Of a stretch of 49,401 nucleotides of DNA, positions 8,692 to 18,100 are shown in pieces. This DNA comes from Verrucomicrobiota bacterium (GTDB lineage Bacteria; Verrucomicrobiota; Kiritimatiellia; RFP12; UBA1067): contig JAHFSX010000045.1 in assembly GCA_023269675.1 (NCBI GenBank), positions 1 to 49,401 on the forward strand. Reading direction: 5' to 3'. The position numbers and the translations under genes are program-made. The number at the start of each line of letters is the position of its first letter. Within the stretch, counting starts at the first letter, position 1. The notes beneath the pieces are model-generated. The model did no database searches. It saw only the letters and a list, made by a program, of their open reading frames with translations, and was not told where the DNA came from.

Positions 8692-10989
8692 ATGCAAAAA
8701 AAACTCGTCATCGCCCTCCTATCGCTCCTCACGCTCACCGCGCAGGCCGGGACCTTCATCTTCGACTTCGGCACCCAGGTCTCGCCGCTGCATCCGGGAG
8801 CGGTCCGCGTCACCGAGGCCGGCGGCGACCGTGCGAAGTGGGACCTCAATCTCTCGAAATCCGCGGCCAATCCGATCACGCGCGAATGGACCGAGGACAA
8901 GCACAGCGGCAAGCGCAGCCCTCCTCCCGTCTACCGCAACGACCTCACCTGCGACCACGTATCCTGTGGCGGCTCTCTCGCACTGACGCTGGGCGCTGTC
9001 CCCGTCGGGGATTACAAACTGATCCTGCTGTGCGGCAGCGCGGGCGGACGTTCCGAACAGGTGTGGGACATTGGCGTTCACGCAGGCAACGGGACCGCTC
9101 AGGCCACCTTCGCCGGCCCCCACGAACTGCGCGTTCTCCAACTGGACGCGACCGCCACGGATAAAGGTCTCGAGCTCGTCTTCAACACCCGCAGCCGCTG
9201 GCTGGTCAACGCGCTGATCGCCGTGCCGGCCGCCGAGTGGGCGGCGGCACAAAAAAGCGAGATCGAACCGCTGCTCGCCGAGTGCTTCACGCTGCCGCCC
9301 GAGGAGCTGGCGAAGTGGAAAGAGGCGCCGCGCCCATGCACCGCGCCCGAGCCGCATTGGACCGACAAACAAAAGCGGGACGGCCTCGCCGTCTACACGC
9401 GCCCGTGGGCGGAGCCGGTCTGGCCCGACCACTACCCGCGCCAGCACGAGCTCGACGCGCCGGTCCGCGCCTTCGCCGCGTGGGACGAATACGAGCCGCT
9501 CACCTTCACGCTCTACCCGCTCGCGGATTTTTCCAATGTGACCGTCGAGGCGGCCGGCGACCTTGTCTGCACGTCGGGCGTCAGGCGCGCCGTCCTGGCC
9601 TCTTCGGACATCGACCTGCGCTTTGTGCGTTACATGAACGTGCGCCCGAACTACAGCGCCTTCAACACCTATTACCGCGCGCCGGACGTGCTCATGCCGT
9701 GGCAGCCGCAACCGCTCACCAAGGGCGAGAACCTGCGGCTCTGGCTGACGGTCCACGTCGGACTCGGCCAGGCGCCCGGACTCTACGCGGGCAATGTCCG
9801 GGTCACCGCCGACGGCACCGTCTTGTCCGTGCCGGTCTCCCTGCGCGTCCTGCCGATCACGCTGCAGAAGGACCAGTCGCTCGCCTACGGACAGTACTAC
9901 CGCCACCCGCTGCGCAACATCGACCGGGCGCCGGACGACTTCTCGCGCGCCTGGTGGCAGCACAAAGCCGAAGCCGAGCACGCCGACATGCGCGAGCACG
10001 GCATGAACACCGTGGTGCTGGGCCTGGGCGGCTCTTGGAAAGCGGACCGCTGGCGCTATGATTTCGACCGGCTGCAGCGCGACATCGACCTCTACCGCCG
10101 CGTCGGCTTCGACAAGCCCATCGTCTGCTCCTTCCCGTGCGAGAGTCTCTACCGCAAGCACATGCAGGCGGACATGGGCTCGCACCTGGGCCAGATCAAG
10201 ATGCCGCCGGAGGCGTTCTTCGAGGAGCTGACCGCCATGGTGCGGCAGATCGAGACCGAGGCGCGCCGCCGCCAGTGGCCGGACCTGCTCTATTACCCGG
10301 TGGACGAGCCCTCCACCAGCCCGGACTCCGTGGCCTTCATGACGCGCGTCATGGCCGCGATCAGGCGGGTGCCGAAGGTGCGCACCTACATCACCGCCGA
10401 TCCCGAGCACGAGCAGTTCGCGCCCTTGAGGCCCTTCATCGACGTCTGGTGCTGCCAGCCCTTCGCGCTCGGGCGCGACGCGGTCCTCAAGGACATGCAG
10501 GCCCGCGGCGTGGAGTATTGGTGCTACCCCAACCACATTTCAGGGGAGAACGACCACACGACCACGGTCGGCGCGCGCATGACCTACGGCTTCGGCTTCT
10601 GGCAGTCGGGCTACCGCGGCCTGATCCCGTGGATCTACCAGTACGACTGCGGCGATCCGTGGAACTATCTGGACAGCACCGCGCAGGACTTCTTCAACCG
10701 CACCGCGGACGACGGCGCGCCCATCCCCGTCACGCTGTGGGAGGCTGACCGCGAAGGCATCGACGACCACCGCTACCTGTACACGCTGGAGAATACGATC
10801 GCCCGCGCCGAGGAAGCGGGATACAAAGAGGCCGCCGCGGCCGCCCGCGCGCGCGTGGGTCAGATCCTGACGGCGATGAACGTTCAGCCTAAATACAAGA
10901 ACGAGGGGCTGTGGTCGGCCGAGACCTTCGACGCGTGGCGCTGGGCCCTGGCGGAGCAGATCCTGGCGCTGCAGGCGCTGCTGGAATAA
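8692..10989 (+). CDS. DUF4091 / GH123-like secreted glycosidase
   Basis: The product is 765 residues with a signal peptide (MQKKLVIALLSLLTLTAQAG). Residues about 20-175 form an N-terminal beta-domain (FIFDFGTQVSPLHPG) of the malectin/galactose-binding type. A beta-sandwich follows up to about 390. A TIM-barrel-like region begins near 395 (YRHPLRNIDRAPDDFSRAWW), with candidate acidic residues in YYPVDEPSTSPDSV near 545. The C-terminal stretch (EADREGIDDHRYLYTLE) matches the DUF4091 pattern often found with GH123-type enzymes. I infer an exoglycosidase on an N-acetylhexosamine or similar glycan. The start has GGAAAGGA about 8 nt upstream. It follows the unknown secreted gene at 7726 and may be co-transcribed with it. 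Confidence 0.8.
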   Translation: MQKKLVIALLSLLTLTAQAGTFIFDFGTQVSPLHPGAVRVTEAGGDRAKWDLNLSKSAANPITREWTEDKHSGKRSPPPVYRNDLTCDHVSCGGSLALTLGAVPVGDYKLILLCGSAGGRSEQVWDIGVHAGNGTAQATFAGPHELRVLQLDATATDKGLELVFNTRSRWLVNALIAVPAAEWAAAQKSEIEPLLAECFTLPPEELAKWKEAPRPCTAPEPHWTDKQKRDGLAVYTRPWAEPVWPDHYPRQHELDAPVRAFAAWDEYEPLTFTLYPLADFSNVTVEAAGDLVCTSGVRRAVLASSDIDLRFVRYMNVRPNYSAFNTYYRAPDVLMPWQPQPLTKGENLRLWLTVHVGLGQAPGLYAGNVRVTADGTVLSVPVSLRVLPITLQKDQSLAYGQYYRHPLRNIDRAPDDFSRAWWQHKAEAEHADMREHGMNTVVLGLGGSWKADRWRYDFDRLQRDIDLYRRVGFDKPIVCSFPCESLYRKHMQADMGSHLGQIKMPPEAFFEELTAMVRQIETEARRRQWPDLLYYPVDEPSTSPDSVAFMTRVMAAIRRVPKVRTYITADPEHEQFAPLRPFIDVWCCQPFALGRDAVLKDMQARGVEYWCYPNHISGENDHTTTVGARMTYGFGFWQSGYRGLIPWIYQYDCGDPWNYLDSTAQDFFNRTADDGAPIPVTLWEADREGIDDHRYLYTLENTIARAEEAGYKEAAAAARARVGQILTAMNVQPKYKNEGLWSAETFDAWRWALAEQILALQALLE

Positions 10990-11018
10990 CACGCCCGTCT
11001 CACCCTACGGGAGCGCGG

Positions 11019-11044
11019 GGTAGGGACGGTTCCCCGAACCGTCC
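11019..11044 (+). repeat. Palindrome family 1 (loop CCCCG), forward copy
   Basis: GGTAGG is followed by GGACGGTT-CCCCG-AACCGTCC, overlapping at the G run: an 8-bp stem around a CCCCG loop. It is paired with an inverted copy about 60 bp downstream. Confidence 0.75.
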
Positions 11045-11105
11045 GCCGCTACGGGGGAAACCGCAGGTTGCCATTGGGGGGACGGGCTCGTTGAGCGCTC
11101 AAAGC

Positions 11106-11131
11106 GGACGCCTCGGGGAGGCGTCCCTACC
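11106..11131 (-). repeat. Palindrome family 1, inverted copy
   Basis: GGACGCCT-CGGGG-AGGCGTCC followed by CTACC. Read on the minus strand, it has the same CCCCG loop and GGTAGG flank as the copy at 11019, but a different stem. An identical 26-bp copy is at 25684-25709. Confidence 0.75.
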
Positions 11132-11171
11132 ATGACCGCGCCACTCGAAGGTCCCATCCGACTGGTCAGCA

Positions 11172-13166
11172 TCAGGCCAGCGCGCTCTGCGCCGCGTCCT
11201 GCTCTTTCTGGAGGCGGTCGAGTTTGCCCGCGTCGCTCTCCCACTCGGCGGTGACGGCCGCGAGCTGATCCTGCACGATCCGGAGCCGCTTGTTGGTGGC
11301 CGCGAAGTCGGTATCCGGCGTCGGGTTGAAGAGCACGCCGGAGAGTTTCTCCAGCTCGGCTTCCAGCTCGGCGATGCGCGCCTCGGCCTTGGTCACCTTC
11401 TCCTTCAGCGGACCGATGCCGGGCTGGCGTTTGGCGCGCTCCTGGGCGCGGGCGCGGCGCATGTCTTTGGAGCTGACGGTCGGCGTCGTCCCGTCCGGTC
11501 CCGGCACGCGCACGCTGGCGGCGGGCGCGGCGTCAGGCTCGCGGTTCTCACCCGCGATCTTCTCGCGGTAGTAGTCGTACCCGCCGGGGAAGCGGCGCAC
11601 CCCGGCCGGCGAAACCTCGATGATCGAGGTCACGGTGTTGCGCACGAACTCGATGTCATGGCTGACGAGACAGACCGTGCCGTCGTATTTGCTGATGGCC
11701 TTCTCCAGCGTGGTGCGGCCTTCGATGTCCAGATGCGTCGTCGGCTCGTCGAGCAGCATGAAGTTGGGGGGCGAAAGAAAGAGCCGCAGGAAGGCCAGCC
11801 GGATCTTTTCGCCGCCGCTCAGCACGCCCGAGGGCTTGCCGATGTCGTCCGACGAAAAGCCGAACGCGCCGAGCTGCGCGCGGATGATCTTCTCGGTGGA
11901 CCCGGGGGGCGCGCAGCGCTTGGCGCACTCGAAGACCGAGACCTCGGTGGGGATGGTTTCGGCGAACTCCTGCGAGAGGTAGCCCGGCACGACCTTGTGC
12001 CCCAGCGTGTACGTGCCGCGGGTGGGCTGGCGCGTGCCGGCCATGATGCGCAGCAGCGTGGTCTTGCCCATGCCGTTGAAGCCCACGATCGCGACCTTCT
12101 CGCCGCGCGAGATGCTGAGGTTCACGTCCTGCAGCACGTTGCGCTCGCCGTCATAGGAGAAATCGACGTTCTCGATGCGGATGATCTCCGCGCCCGAGTG
12201 CGGCGCGGCGGCGAGGCGCAGGACGCCGGCGGACAGGCTGCGCTTGGGCATCTTGATCGCGTCGGCCTCGATCTTCTCGATCATCTTCATGCGGCTCTGC
12301 GCCTGGGTGGCCTTGGAGGCGGTGGCCTTGAAACGGTCGACGAAGCGCTCGAGCTGCTCGATCCGGCGGTCCTGGTTGGCCTTGGCCGCAAGCAGGTTCG
12401 CGTGACGGATGTCGCGCTCGCGCAGGTAGAAATCAAGGTTGCCGTTGTAGCGCGTGGCGGTGTTGGCGTCCACCTCGACCGTGGTGGAGGTCAGCGTGCG
12501 CAGCAGGTAACGGTCATGCGAGATGAGGATCAACGTGCCGTCGTAGCCCTTCAGGAAGCGCTGGAGCCACTCCACGGCGGGAAGGTCCAGGTAGTTGGAA
12601 GGCTCGTCGAGCAGCAGCAGGTCCGGATGCGACGCGAGCACGCGCGAGAGCTCCGCGCGCATCTGCCAGCCGCCGCTGAAACTCTTGAAGGGCTTGTCGA
12701 ACGCCTCGATCGGAAAGCCGAGGCCGCCCAGCGACACTTTGACACGCGCTTCGATCAGATAGCCGCCGAGGTGCTCGAACTCGGTCTGGACGTCGCCGAT
12801 GCGCCGCAGCAGGCGCGCGCGCTCCGACTCGTCCCGCGTCGCCTCGAGCGAATGCTCGAGCGCGTGGATCTCGTGCTCCATCTCGCCCAGCCCGGGAATG
12901 CCGCGCAACGCGTATTCGAGCAACGTTTCCTCGTCGGAGTCGGCCTTCAGATGCTGGCGGATGTGTCCGATGCGGGGCGACTCTTCGACGCTGACCTCGC
13001 CGCTGTCGGCGAAGGCTTCGCCCAGGATCAGGCGGAAGAGCGTGGACTTGCCGGAGCCGTTAGGTCCGACGATTCCCACGCGCTCGCCCTTGTTCACGCG
13101 GAAACTGACGTCGCCGAGTACTTCTTGCGTGCCGAAACGCACGCTGATGTTGCGGAATTCAATCAC
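11172..13166 (-). CDS. ABC-F family ATPase (Uup/EttA-type translation factor)
   Basis: The product is about 664 residues with two ATP-binding cassettes and no membrane segments, as in ABC-F proteins that act on the ribosome. The first cassette has Walker A GPNGSGKST (34-42), signature SFSGGW (about 159) and Walker B LLLLDEPSNYLD (about 180). The second has GFNGMGKTT (about 360), LSGGEKIR (about 448) and LLDEPTTHLD (about 465). A charged linker lies between them (RRIEQLERFVDRFKATASKA). The C-terminal 60 residues are a coiled coil (KAEARIAELEAELEKL), as in Uup, where it binds nucleic acid. I chose the GTG at 13166 because the cassette begins immediately there (IEFRNISVRFG). Longer frames exist up to 13250. 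It is divergent from the methyltransferase gene. Confidence 0.92.
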   Translation of the reverse strand: MIEFRNISVRFGTQEVLGDVSFRVNKGERVGIVGPNGSGKSTLFRLILGEAFADSGEVSVEESPRIGHIRQHLKADSDEETLLEYALRGIPGLGEMEHEIHALEHSLEATRDESERARLLRRIGDVQTEFEHLGGYLIEARVKVSLGGLGFPIEAFDKPFKSFSGGWQMRAELSRVLASHPDLLLLDEPSNYLDLPAVEWLQRFLKGYDGTLILISHDRYLLRTLTSTTVEVDANTATRYNGNLDFYLRERDIRHANLLAAKANQDRRIEQLERFVDRFKATASKATQAQSRMKMIEKIEADAIKMPKRSLSAGVLRLAAAPHSGAEIIRIENVDFSYDGERNVLQDVNLSISRGEKVAIVGFNGMGKTTLLRIMAGTRQPTRGTYTLGHKVVPGYLSQEFAETIPTEVSVFECAKRCAPPGSTEKIIRAQLGAFGFSSDDIGKPSGVLSGGEKIRLAFLRLFLSPPNFMLLDEPTTHLDIEGRTTLEKAISKYDGTVCLVSHDIEFVRNTVTSIIEVSPAGVRRFPGGYDYYREKIAGENREPDAAPAASVRVPGPDGTTPTVSSKDMRRARAQERAKRQPGIGPLKEKVTKAEARIAELEAELEKLSGVLFNPTPDTDFAATNKRLRIVQDQLAAVTAEWESDAGKLDRLQKEQDAAQSALA

Positions 13167-13394
13167 GGCGGCGTATGATACCGAAAAACGGCCCCGGAAG
13201 ACAACAACGAATCTCGGACACCGGTTTTCGTGCGCGCAGGCTTGGTTCATCTGCGCGGCAATCTGGAGGGCGAGACTCTGTCGAGCCGCGGTACGCAGCG
13301 TCTGGCGGCTTGTGAGGGCGCTCGACTTCCGAATTTCGCGAACCGCTCATCGCATCTTCCACGCTCAGGCGCAGTGTGGTACAGTCGAAATCAC

Positions 13395-14144
13395 ATGGAA
13401 ACATCGGCAGAGTGCAAAAAGGACGGCAGGCGCTTGAACTTCGCGGAGCTGGATTACCAGCGGACGGCGCTGGGTGAACTGATCTTGCAGCGGCGGTGCG
13501 CCCTGGAGCTGGACGGACGCGAGGTCTTCGAGGTGAAACTCAACTCCGAATACCTCATGTCGTCGCTGTTTGTCGAAGGCGAGGTGGCGCTGGCCCGCCT
13601 CGGGCTGGCCGCGCTGACAGGTGAAGGCTGGGATGTCGTGGTCGGCGGCTTGGGCTTGGGCTACACCGCGGCGACAGCCCTGGACGATGACCGGGTCGCG
13701 CGCCTGACGGTGGTGGAGGCGCTCGCGCCGGTGATCGGCTGGCATCAGCGCGGACTGGTCCCCAACGGCGCGCGGCTTTCGGCCGACGCGCGCTGCCGCT
13801 ACGCCCTCGGCGACTTCTTCGCGCTCGCGCGCGGCGGCGGCTTCGACCCAGCTGAGCCGGGCCCCCGGTTCGACGCCATCCTGCTCGATATCGACCACAC
13901 GCCCGAGGCCCTGCTGAATCCCAGCCACGCGGATTTCTATTCGGAGGAGGGACTGACGCGCCTGCGCGCCTTCCTCAAACCGGGAGGCGTGTTCGCGTTG
14001 TGGTCGAACGAGGTGCCGGACAAAGACTTTCTTTCCCTCCTGTCCCGGGTGTTCGATCAGGCTGAGGGCCATGTCGTCGAGTTCGAGAATCCGATCCAGG
14101 GCCGGACGGCCACGAACGGCGTCTACGTCGCGAAAGTTCGATAA
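13395..14144 (+). CDS. Spermidine-synthase-like SAM-dependent methyltransferase fold protein
   Basis: The product is 249 residues. It carries the Rossmann-type pattern of spermidine synthase-like proteins: VVVGGLGLGYTA (glycine loop, about 75-86), VVEAL as the acidic end of strand 2, DAILLDIDHTP with the catalytic-region Asp (about 160), and LKPGGVFALWSNE. The family transfers aminopropyl or methyl groups. The LGLGY loop and SEYLMSS segment fit the SpeE/spermine-synthase superfamily, but the substrate cannot be assigned. The length is shorter than typical SpeE (about 280), so this may be a stand-alone methyltransferase. It is followed 73 bp later by a GreA/GreB-domain gene. Confidence 0.8.
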   Translation: METSAECKKDGRRLNFAELDYQRTALGELILQRRCALELDGREVFEVKLNSEYLMSSLFVEGEVALARLGLAALTGEGWDVVVGGLGLGYTAATALDDDRVARLTVVEALAPVIGWHQRGLVPNGARLSADARCRYALGDFFALARGGGFDPAEPGPRFDAILLDIDHTPEALLNPSHADFYSEEGLTRLRAFLKPGGVFALWSNEVPDKDFLSLLSRVFDQAEGHVVEFENPIQGRTATNGVYVAKVR

Positions 14145-14217
14145 CGCCCCTCTCCGGCCCGCCTTGGCACGCTTTTAAAAATACCACGATCGCGAGAAAG
14201 TTGAGTTTACTTCAGGC

Positions 14218-14700
14218 ATGACCAAGGAAGAGATCCACCGCCGCTTCATCGACGAACTTAGCCGCGAGCTGGAGTCCATCACCGCCGCGGCCAAGAATTC
14301 CGTCGCCATGGCCACCAGCGAGGCGCACCGCGCGGAGAGCAAATACGACACCTTCAGCCTCGAGTCGTCCTACCTGGCGCGGGGCCAGGCCATGCGGATC
14401 GAGGAGCTGAGAAACGCGCTGGAGCAGCTGCAGGCGCTTCCGCTTAAAGCGCTGAGCGCAGCCTCCCCCGTCCAGCTCGGAGCCCTCGTCCGGCTGGAGG
14501 CGGGCGACGGCAAAAAGCGGACCCTGTTCTTCGGGCCCGCCGCCGGCGGGGAGCAGATCAGCGCGGACGGGGAGGAGATCGTCATCATGACCGCCCGCGC
14601 ACCGCTGGGTCAGGCCTTGCTGGGCAAGACCGTAGGCGCCACCTTTGAGATAAAAATCGGCAAGGCGACTCACACCTTCACGGTCGTGTCGGTCGAATGA
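14218..14700 (+). CDS. GreA/GreB-family transcription elongation factor-like protein
   Basis: The product is 160 residues. The N-terminal half is helical (TKEEIHRRFIDELSRELESI), followed by HRAESKYDTFSLESSYLARGQAMR cut here into its two key parts: ESKYDTFSLE and YLARGQAMR. These are hallmarks of a GreA/GreB-like subgroup. The C-terminal half is the FKBP-like Gre domain (GALVRLEAG, TARAPLGQALLGKTVG, FEIKIG). Gre factors rescue backtracked RNA polymerase through acidic residues in the coiled coil. This shorter version may bind RNA polymerase without cleavage activity, as Rnk does. Start ATG; no strong ribosome site is visible. Confidence 0.8.
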   Translation: MTKEEIHRRFIDELSRELESITAAAKNSVAMATSEAHRAESKYDTFSLESSYLARGQAMRIEELRNALEQLQALPLKALSAASPVQLGALVRLEAGDGKKRTLFFGPAAGGEQISADGEEIVIMTARAPLGQALLGKTVGATFEIKIGKATHTFTVVSVE

Positions 14701-14727
14701 AGCGCACGTGATAAGCCTCGGAGCCGG

Positions 14728-15087
14728 CTAGTGCGCCTTGGCGTAATCGATCATGCCCTGAAAATCGACGACCACCGCCGGCACGTCACCGACCACCCAG
14801 GCGTCGTGACCCGACGGGAGCAGCGACACGTCGCCCGCCCGACAATCAAATTCGGTGCCGTCGTCCATCCGCACCCGCAAGACCCCTGACACGTGATACT
14901 GGAAGTGCGGGGCTTCGCAGCTCTTGGTTTTCGCGAGCGGCTGGACCGAGGTCGCCCATCTCCAGCCCGGCTGGAAAGTGGCGCGTCCCACCGTCGCGCC
15001 GCCGATCTTGACGAGTTCCAGCCGTCCCAGCGGGAACTCCCGAACCTCGTCCGGCTTTGCGAAAGGCTTCACCTCTGACTTACTCAT
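14728..15087 (-). CDS. Cupin-domain protein
   Basis: The product is 119 residues, a single small cupin barrel. Motif 1 is degenerate (APHFQYHVSGVLRVRMDDG), with H and the Gly-Asp-Val-Ser of motif 2 (CRAGDVSLLPSGHDAWVVGD) present. The protein resembles the cupin_2-type sensors found next to stress or metabolic genes. The ribosome site is excellent (AGGAGGT, 5 nt before the ATG at 15087). A CTGGCC-ATGC-GGCCAG hairpin precedes it at 15104-15119, between the upstream surface-protein stop and this start. Confidence 0.8.
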   Translation of the reverse strand: MSKSEVKPFAKPDEVREFPLGRLELVKIGGATVGRATFQPGWRWATSVQPLAKTKSCEAPHFQYHVSGVLRVRMDDGTEFDCRAGDVSLLPSGHDAWVVGDVPAVVVDFQGMIDYAKAH

Positions 15088-15103
15088 GACTCACCTCCTA
15101 TGA

Positions 15104-15119
15104 CTGGCCATGCGGCCAG
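15104..15119 (-). other. Small hairpin upstream of the cupin ribosome site
   Basis: A 6-bp stem CTGGCC/GGCCAG around ATGC lies between the stop of the surface protein (15135) and the AGGAGGT of the cupin gene. There is no T-tract, so termination is unlikely; it may isolate or modulate the cupin ribosome site. Confidence 0.35.
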
Positions 15120-15134
15120 GGGTTAAAAGGAATC

Positions 15135-18100
15135 CTACTGCAGTCTGAAGATCAGTCCCCCGTTGCCGTGCAGGACGGTCAGGATGCCGCTGCCCGCGAA
15201 GTGTTCGTTGTCGGTCACGCCGGCGCCGCTGCCCGCCGCGCCGTAGGTGCCGCCCGGCCGCTGCTTGTCGCCGAAATAGAGGTACCCGACGGCCTCGTTC
15301 ACGCCGGCCGCCAGGTTCACCTTCGCACCGCCGCCGTTCACGATCCGCAGCGTGGCGGAGTCGGCGATGCCGACCGAGTTCGAAAGCGCCAGCGTGCCGG
15401 CGGACACCAGGATGTTCGTGCTGTTGACGCCGAGCGTGCCGTTGGTGCCCACCGCGAGCGTACCGGCGTTCACGGTGTAGCCGCCGTAGGTAGTGTTCGT
15501 ACCCGCGAGCGTCAGCGTGCCGTTGCCGGCTTTGACGACGTTGAGGTTGCCGTCCAGTGTTCCGGCGTACGTGTACGCCGTGGCGGCGTTGCTGACCGTG
15601 AGGGTGGAGAACGTCGCGGTGCTGCACGTCACGACATGCGCGTTGTCCGCACCGCTGTCCAGCAGGCCGGCGACTCGCTGGCCGTAGCCGGCGAGGTCGA
15701 ACGCCGCATTTGTGACCGACGTCTGGCCGGCATTCAGGCCGAGCTGCAGCACCGTCGCGGTCGGCAACGCGTTGTCGATGCCGAGCCGGATGGTCCCGCA
15801 CCGGATCCACGTGTTTCCGCCCCACGTGTTGTTGGCCGCCAGGACCAGGGTGCCGCCAGCTTCGTTGGGGTTGCGCACGACCAGGTCATACTTGTTGGTG
15901 CCGGAGCCGATCACGCCGCCGACGGTGAGGGAGCCCCCGATGGCGCCGATACGCGCCTGGTTCTCTCCCAACGTGACGGGGCCGCTCCAGGTGTTGCTGG
16001 TGCCGGCGAAGGACTGCAAGGAGCCTGCCGAGTTGACGACGCCGACACCCCGGACCGTGATCGCGTTGGTCATTTCGAGCCCCCCCATGAGGTCAAGCTC
16101 GCAGTTGGCGCCCGTCATGTCGACCGCTCCTGATCCGACGCTGCTGTTATTGCTGGCGCGCACGTAGCCCGAGTTCACCGTCGTGCCGCCGCTGTAGCTG
16201 TTCATGCCGGAAAGCACCAGCGCGCCCGCCCCCGTCTTCGCTAGGCTGCCGCTGCCGCCGATCGTATTGGTCACCGTGATCGTGTTGCCGTTGTCGATGT
16301 TCAGTCCGCCATTGAAGGTGTCCCAATTGACGGCATAGGGGGCGAGCGAGGTGATGGACGAGCCCGCAATCCGCAACATGCCGCCGTTGAACCTCAAAGC
16401 GCCGGTGGTCGGCAGGTTCGTGTAGGCGCCGATGATCAGCGTGCCGGCCCCGAGCGTCGTGCCGCCGCCGTAGGTGTTCGTGCCGGAGAGGGTCACGTTC
16501 GCGGAGCCGAGTTTGGACACGGGTGTTCCCGCTCCTGCCATGCTGGCGGCAAGGGTATAGTTGCTGACGCTGTTGTTGAAGCTCACGGTGGAGGGCGAGA
16601 CTGCGCCAGCGCTGCTGATCGTGAAATTCCCGAAGGCGGTGTCGTCGAAAATCACGGCGTCACCCTCGCCATAGGTGGCCGCGACGCCGTTGTTCAGCCA
16701 GTTCTGGGTCGACGTGTCCCAGATCCCGGAGAGGTCGCCCTTCCACTTCAGGGTCGTGAGGCCGGAGCCGGTGACGGTCAGGGTCACGGCCGTGGCGCCG
16801 ACGTCCAGGCTCGCGTTCGGATAAGCCACGGCCAGCGTCAGCGAGCCGCCGCCGGACTTGGCCGCGTAGGTCATCAGCGTATAGGTGCCCGCCGGGACCG
16901 TGCCGCCGGGCAGGACGAGGTCGACCGTGTTCGCGCCGTTCAGGACCAGGTTACCGGTGACGGGGAGTTGGTCGCAGGTGCCGGCAACCGTCGAGAGATC
17001 GCTGAGCAGCGTGCCGCCATTGAGCGTCAGGGCGCCGGCGCTGGCGTCGGCCAAGGTCAGCGTGCCGAGGGTGTTGGTGCCGCCCGGCGCCAGGACGCCG
17101 CCCGCCGCGAGCGTGACCGGGCCGTTGATCGTGCCGTTGCCGCCGAGGGTCGCATTCGTCACCGTCACCGCGCCTGCGGCCAGCGAGCCGGGAGCGTTGA
17201 CGAGCAGCGTGCCCGCGCTGACCTCCGTCACCCCGCCATAGGTGTTCACGCCGGTGAGCGTCAGCGTGCCCGCGCCCAGCTTGACGACGCCACCCGCGCC
17301 GGAGATGACTTTGGTAAAGACGTAGGCGTCGGAGCGGTTGAAGGCCACAGTGCCGTTGTCTGTCACGTTCGTGAAGATCGCGCCCGTCGTGCCGTTGGTG
17401 CCCACCTGCAGCGTCGCGCCGCTGTCCACCGTCAGCGTCGCGAAATTGACGCCGAAGGTGTTGACCGCGCTCGTGTTCAGCACCAGCGTGCCGCCACTGA
17501 CCGCGCAGGTGGTCGGCTTGATCGGCGTGCCTGCCGAGGCCCAATCCAGTCCGTTGATCTGCATGACGCCCGCGCCTTGCTTGCCGAAGGCGAAACCGCC
17601 TGCGCCCGGACGCAGGTTCAGGAAGGGGACGGTCAGGTCCACCGTTGCCGCGGGACTGTCGGCCACGTCCATGTTGAATGTGCAAAGCCCGCTTGAGCCG
17701 CTGCCCAGGCGCCAGGAGAAAGCCGTGCCCGAGTCGGTGCCGATCCACAGACCCGTGCCGGTTCCGTCGAACTGCAGCGTCTGCGTCGGGTTGGCCGCGT
17801 TGTAGGGCTCGAGGATGATCCGTTTGAAGTTCAACGACCCCAAGGTCGAGGTGATCACACCGGCGTTGTTCGTCGCATGGAGCGAGAGGCACCCGCTTGT
17901 GCCGTTCACGGTTGCGCCACTGGCCGCATTCAAGACCCCGCAGTGAATTGTCGGCACATCGATCGTCAGGGTGCTGTTGCTCTGCAAATTGAAAACAGCC
18001 TTGTCCGGGGTCCCCCAAGCGTTCGGCACGCCGGTGAGGACGCGCATGGTCGCGCCGCTCTGGATGGTAAAATTAGTGCTGGCGATGGTCGTGACGGTGG

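Noticed and set aside
8719..10536. Minus-strand frame of 605 codons opposite the DUF4091 gene
   Set aside because: This is a shadow of the real gene; there is no signal peptide, ribosome site or motif.
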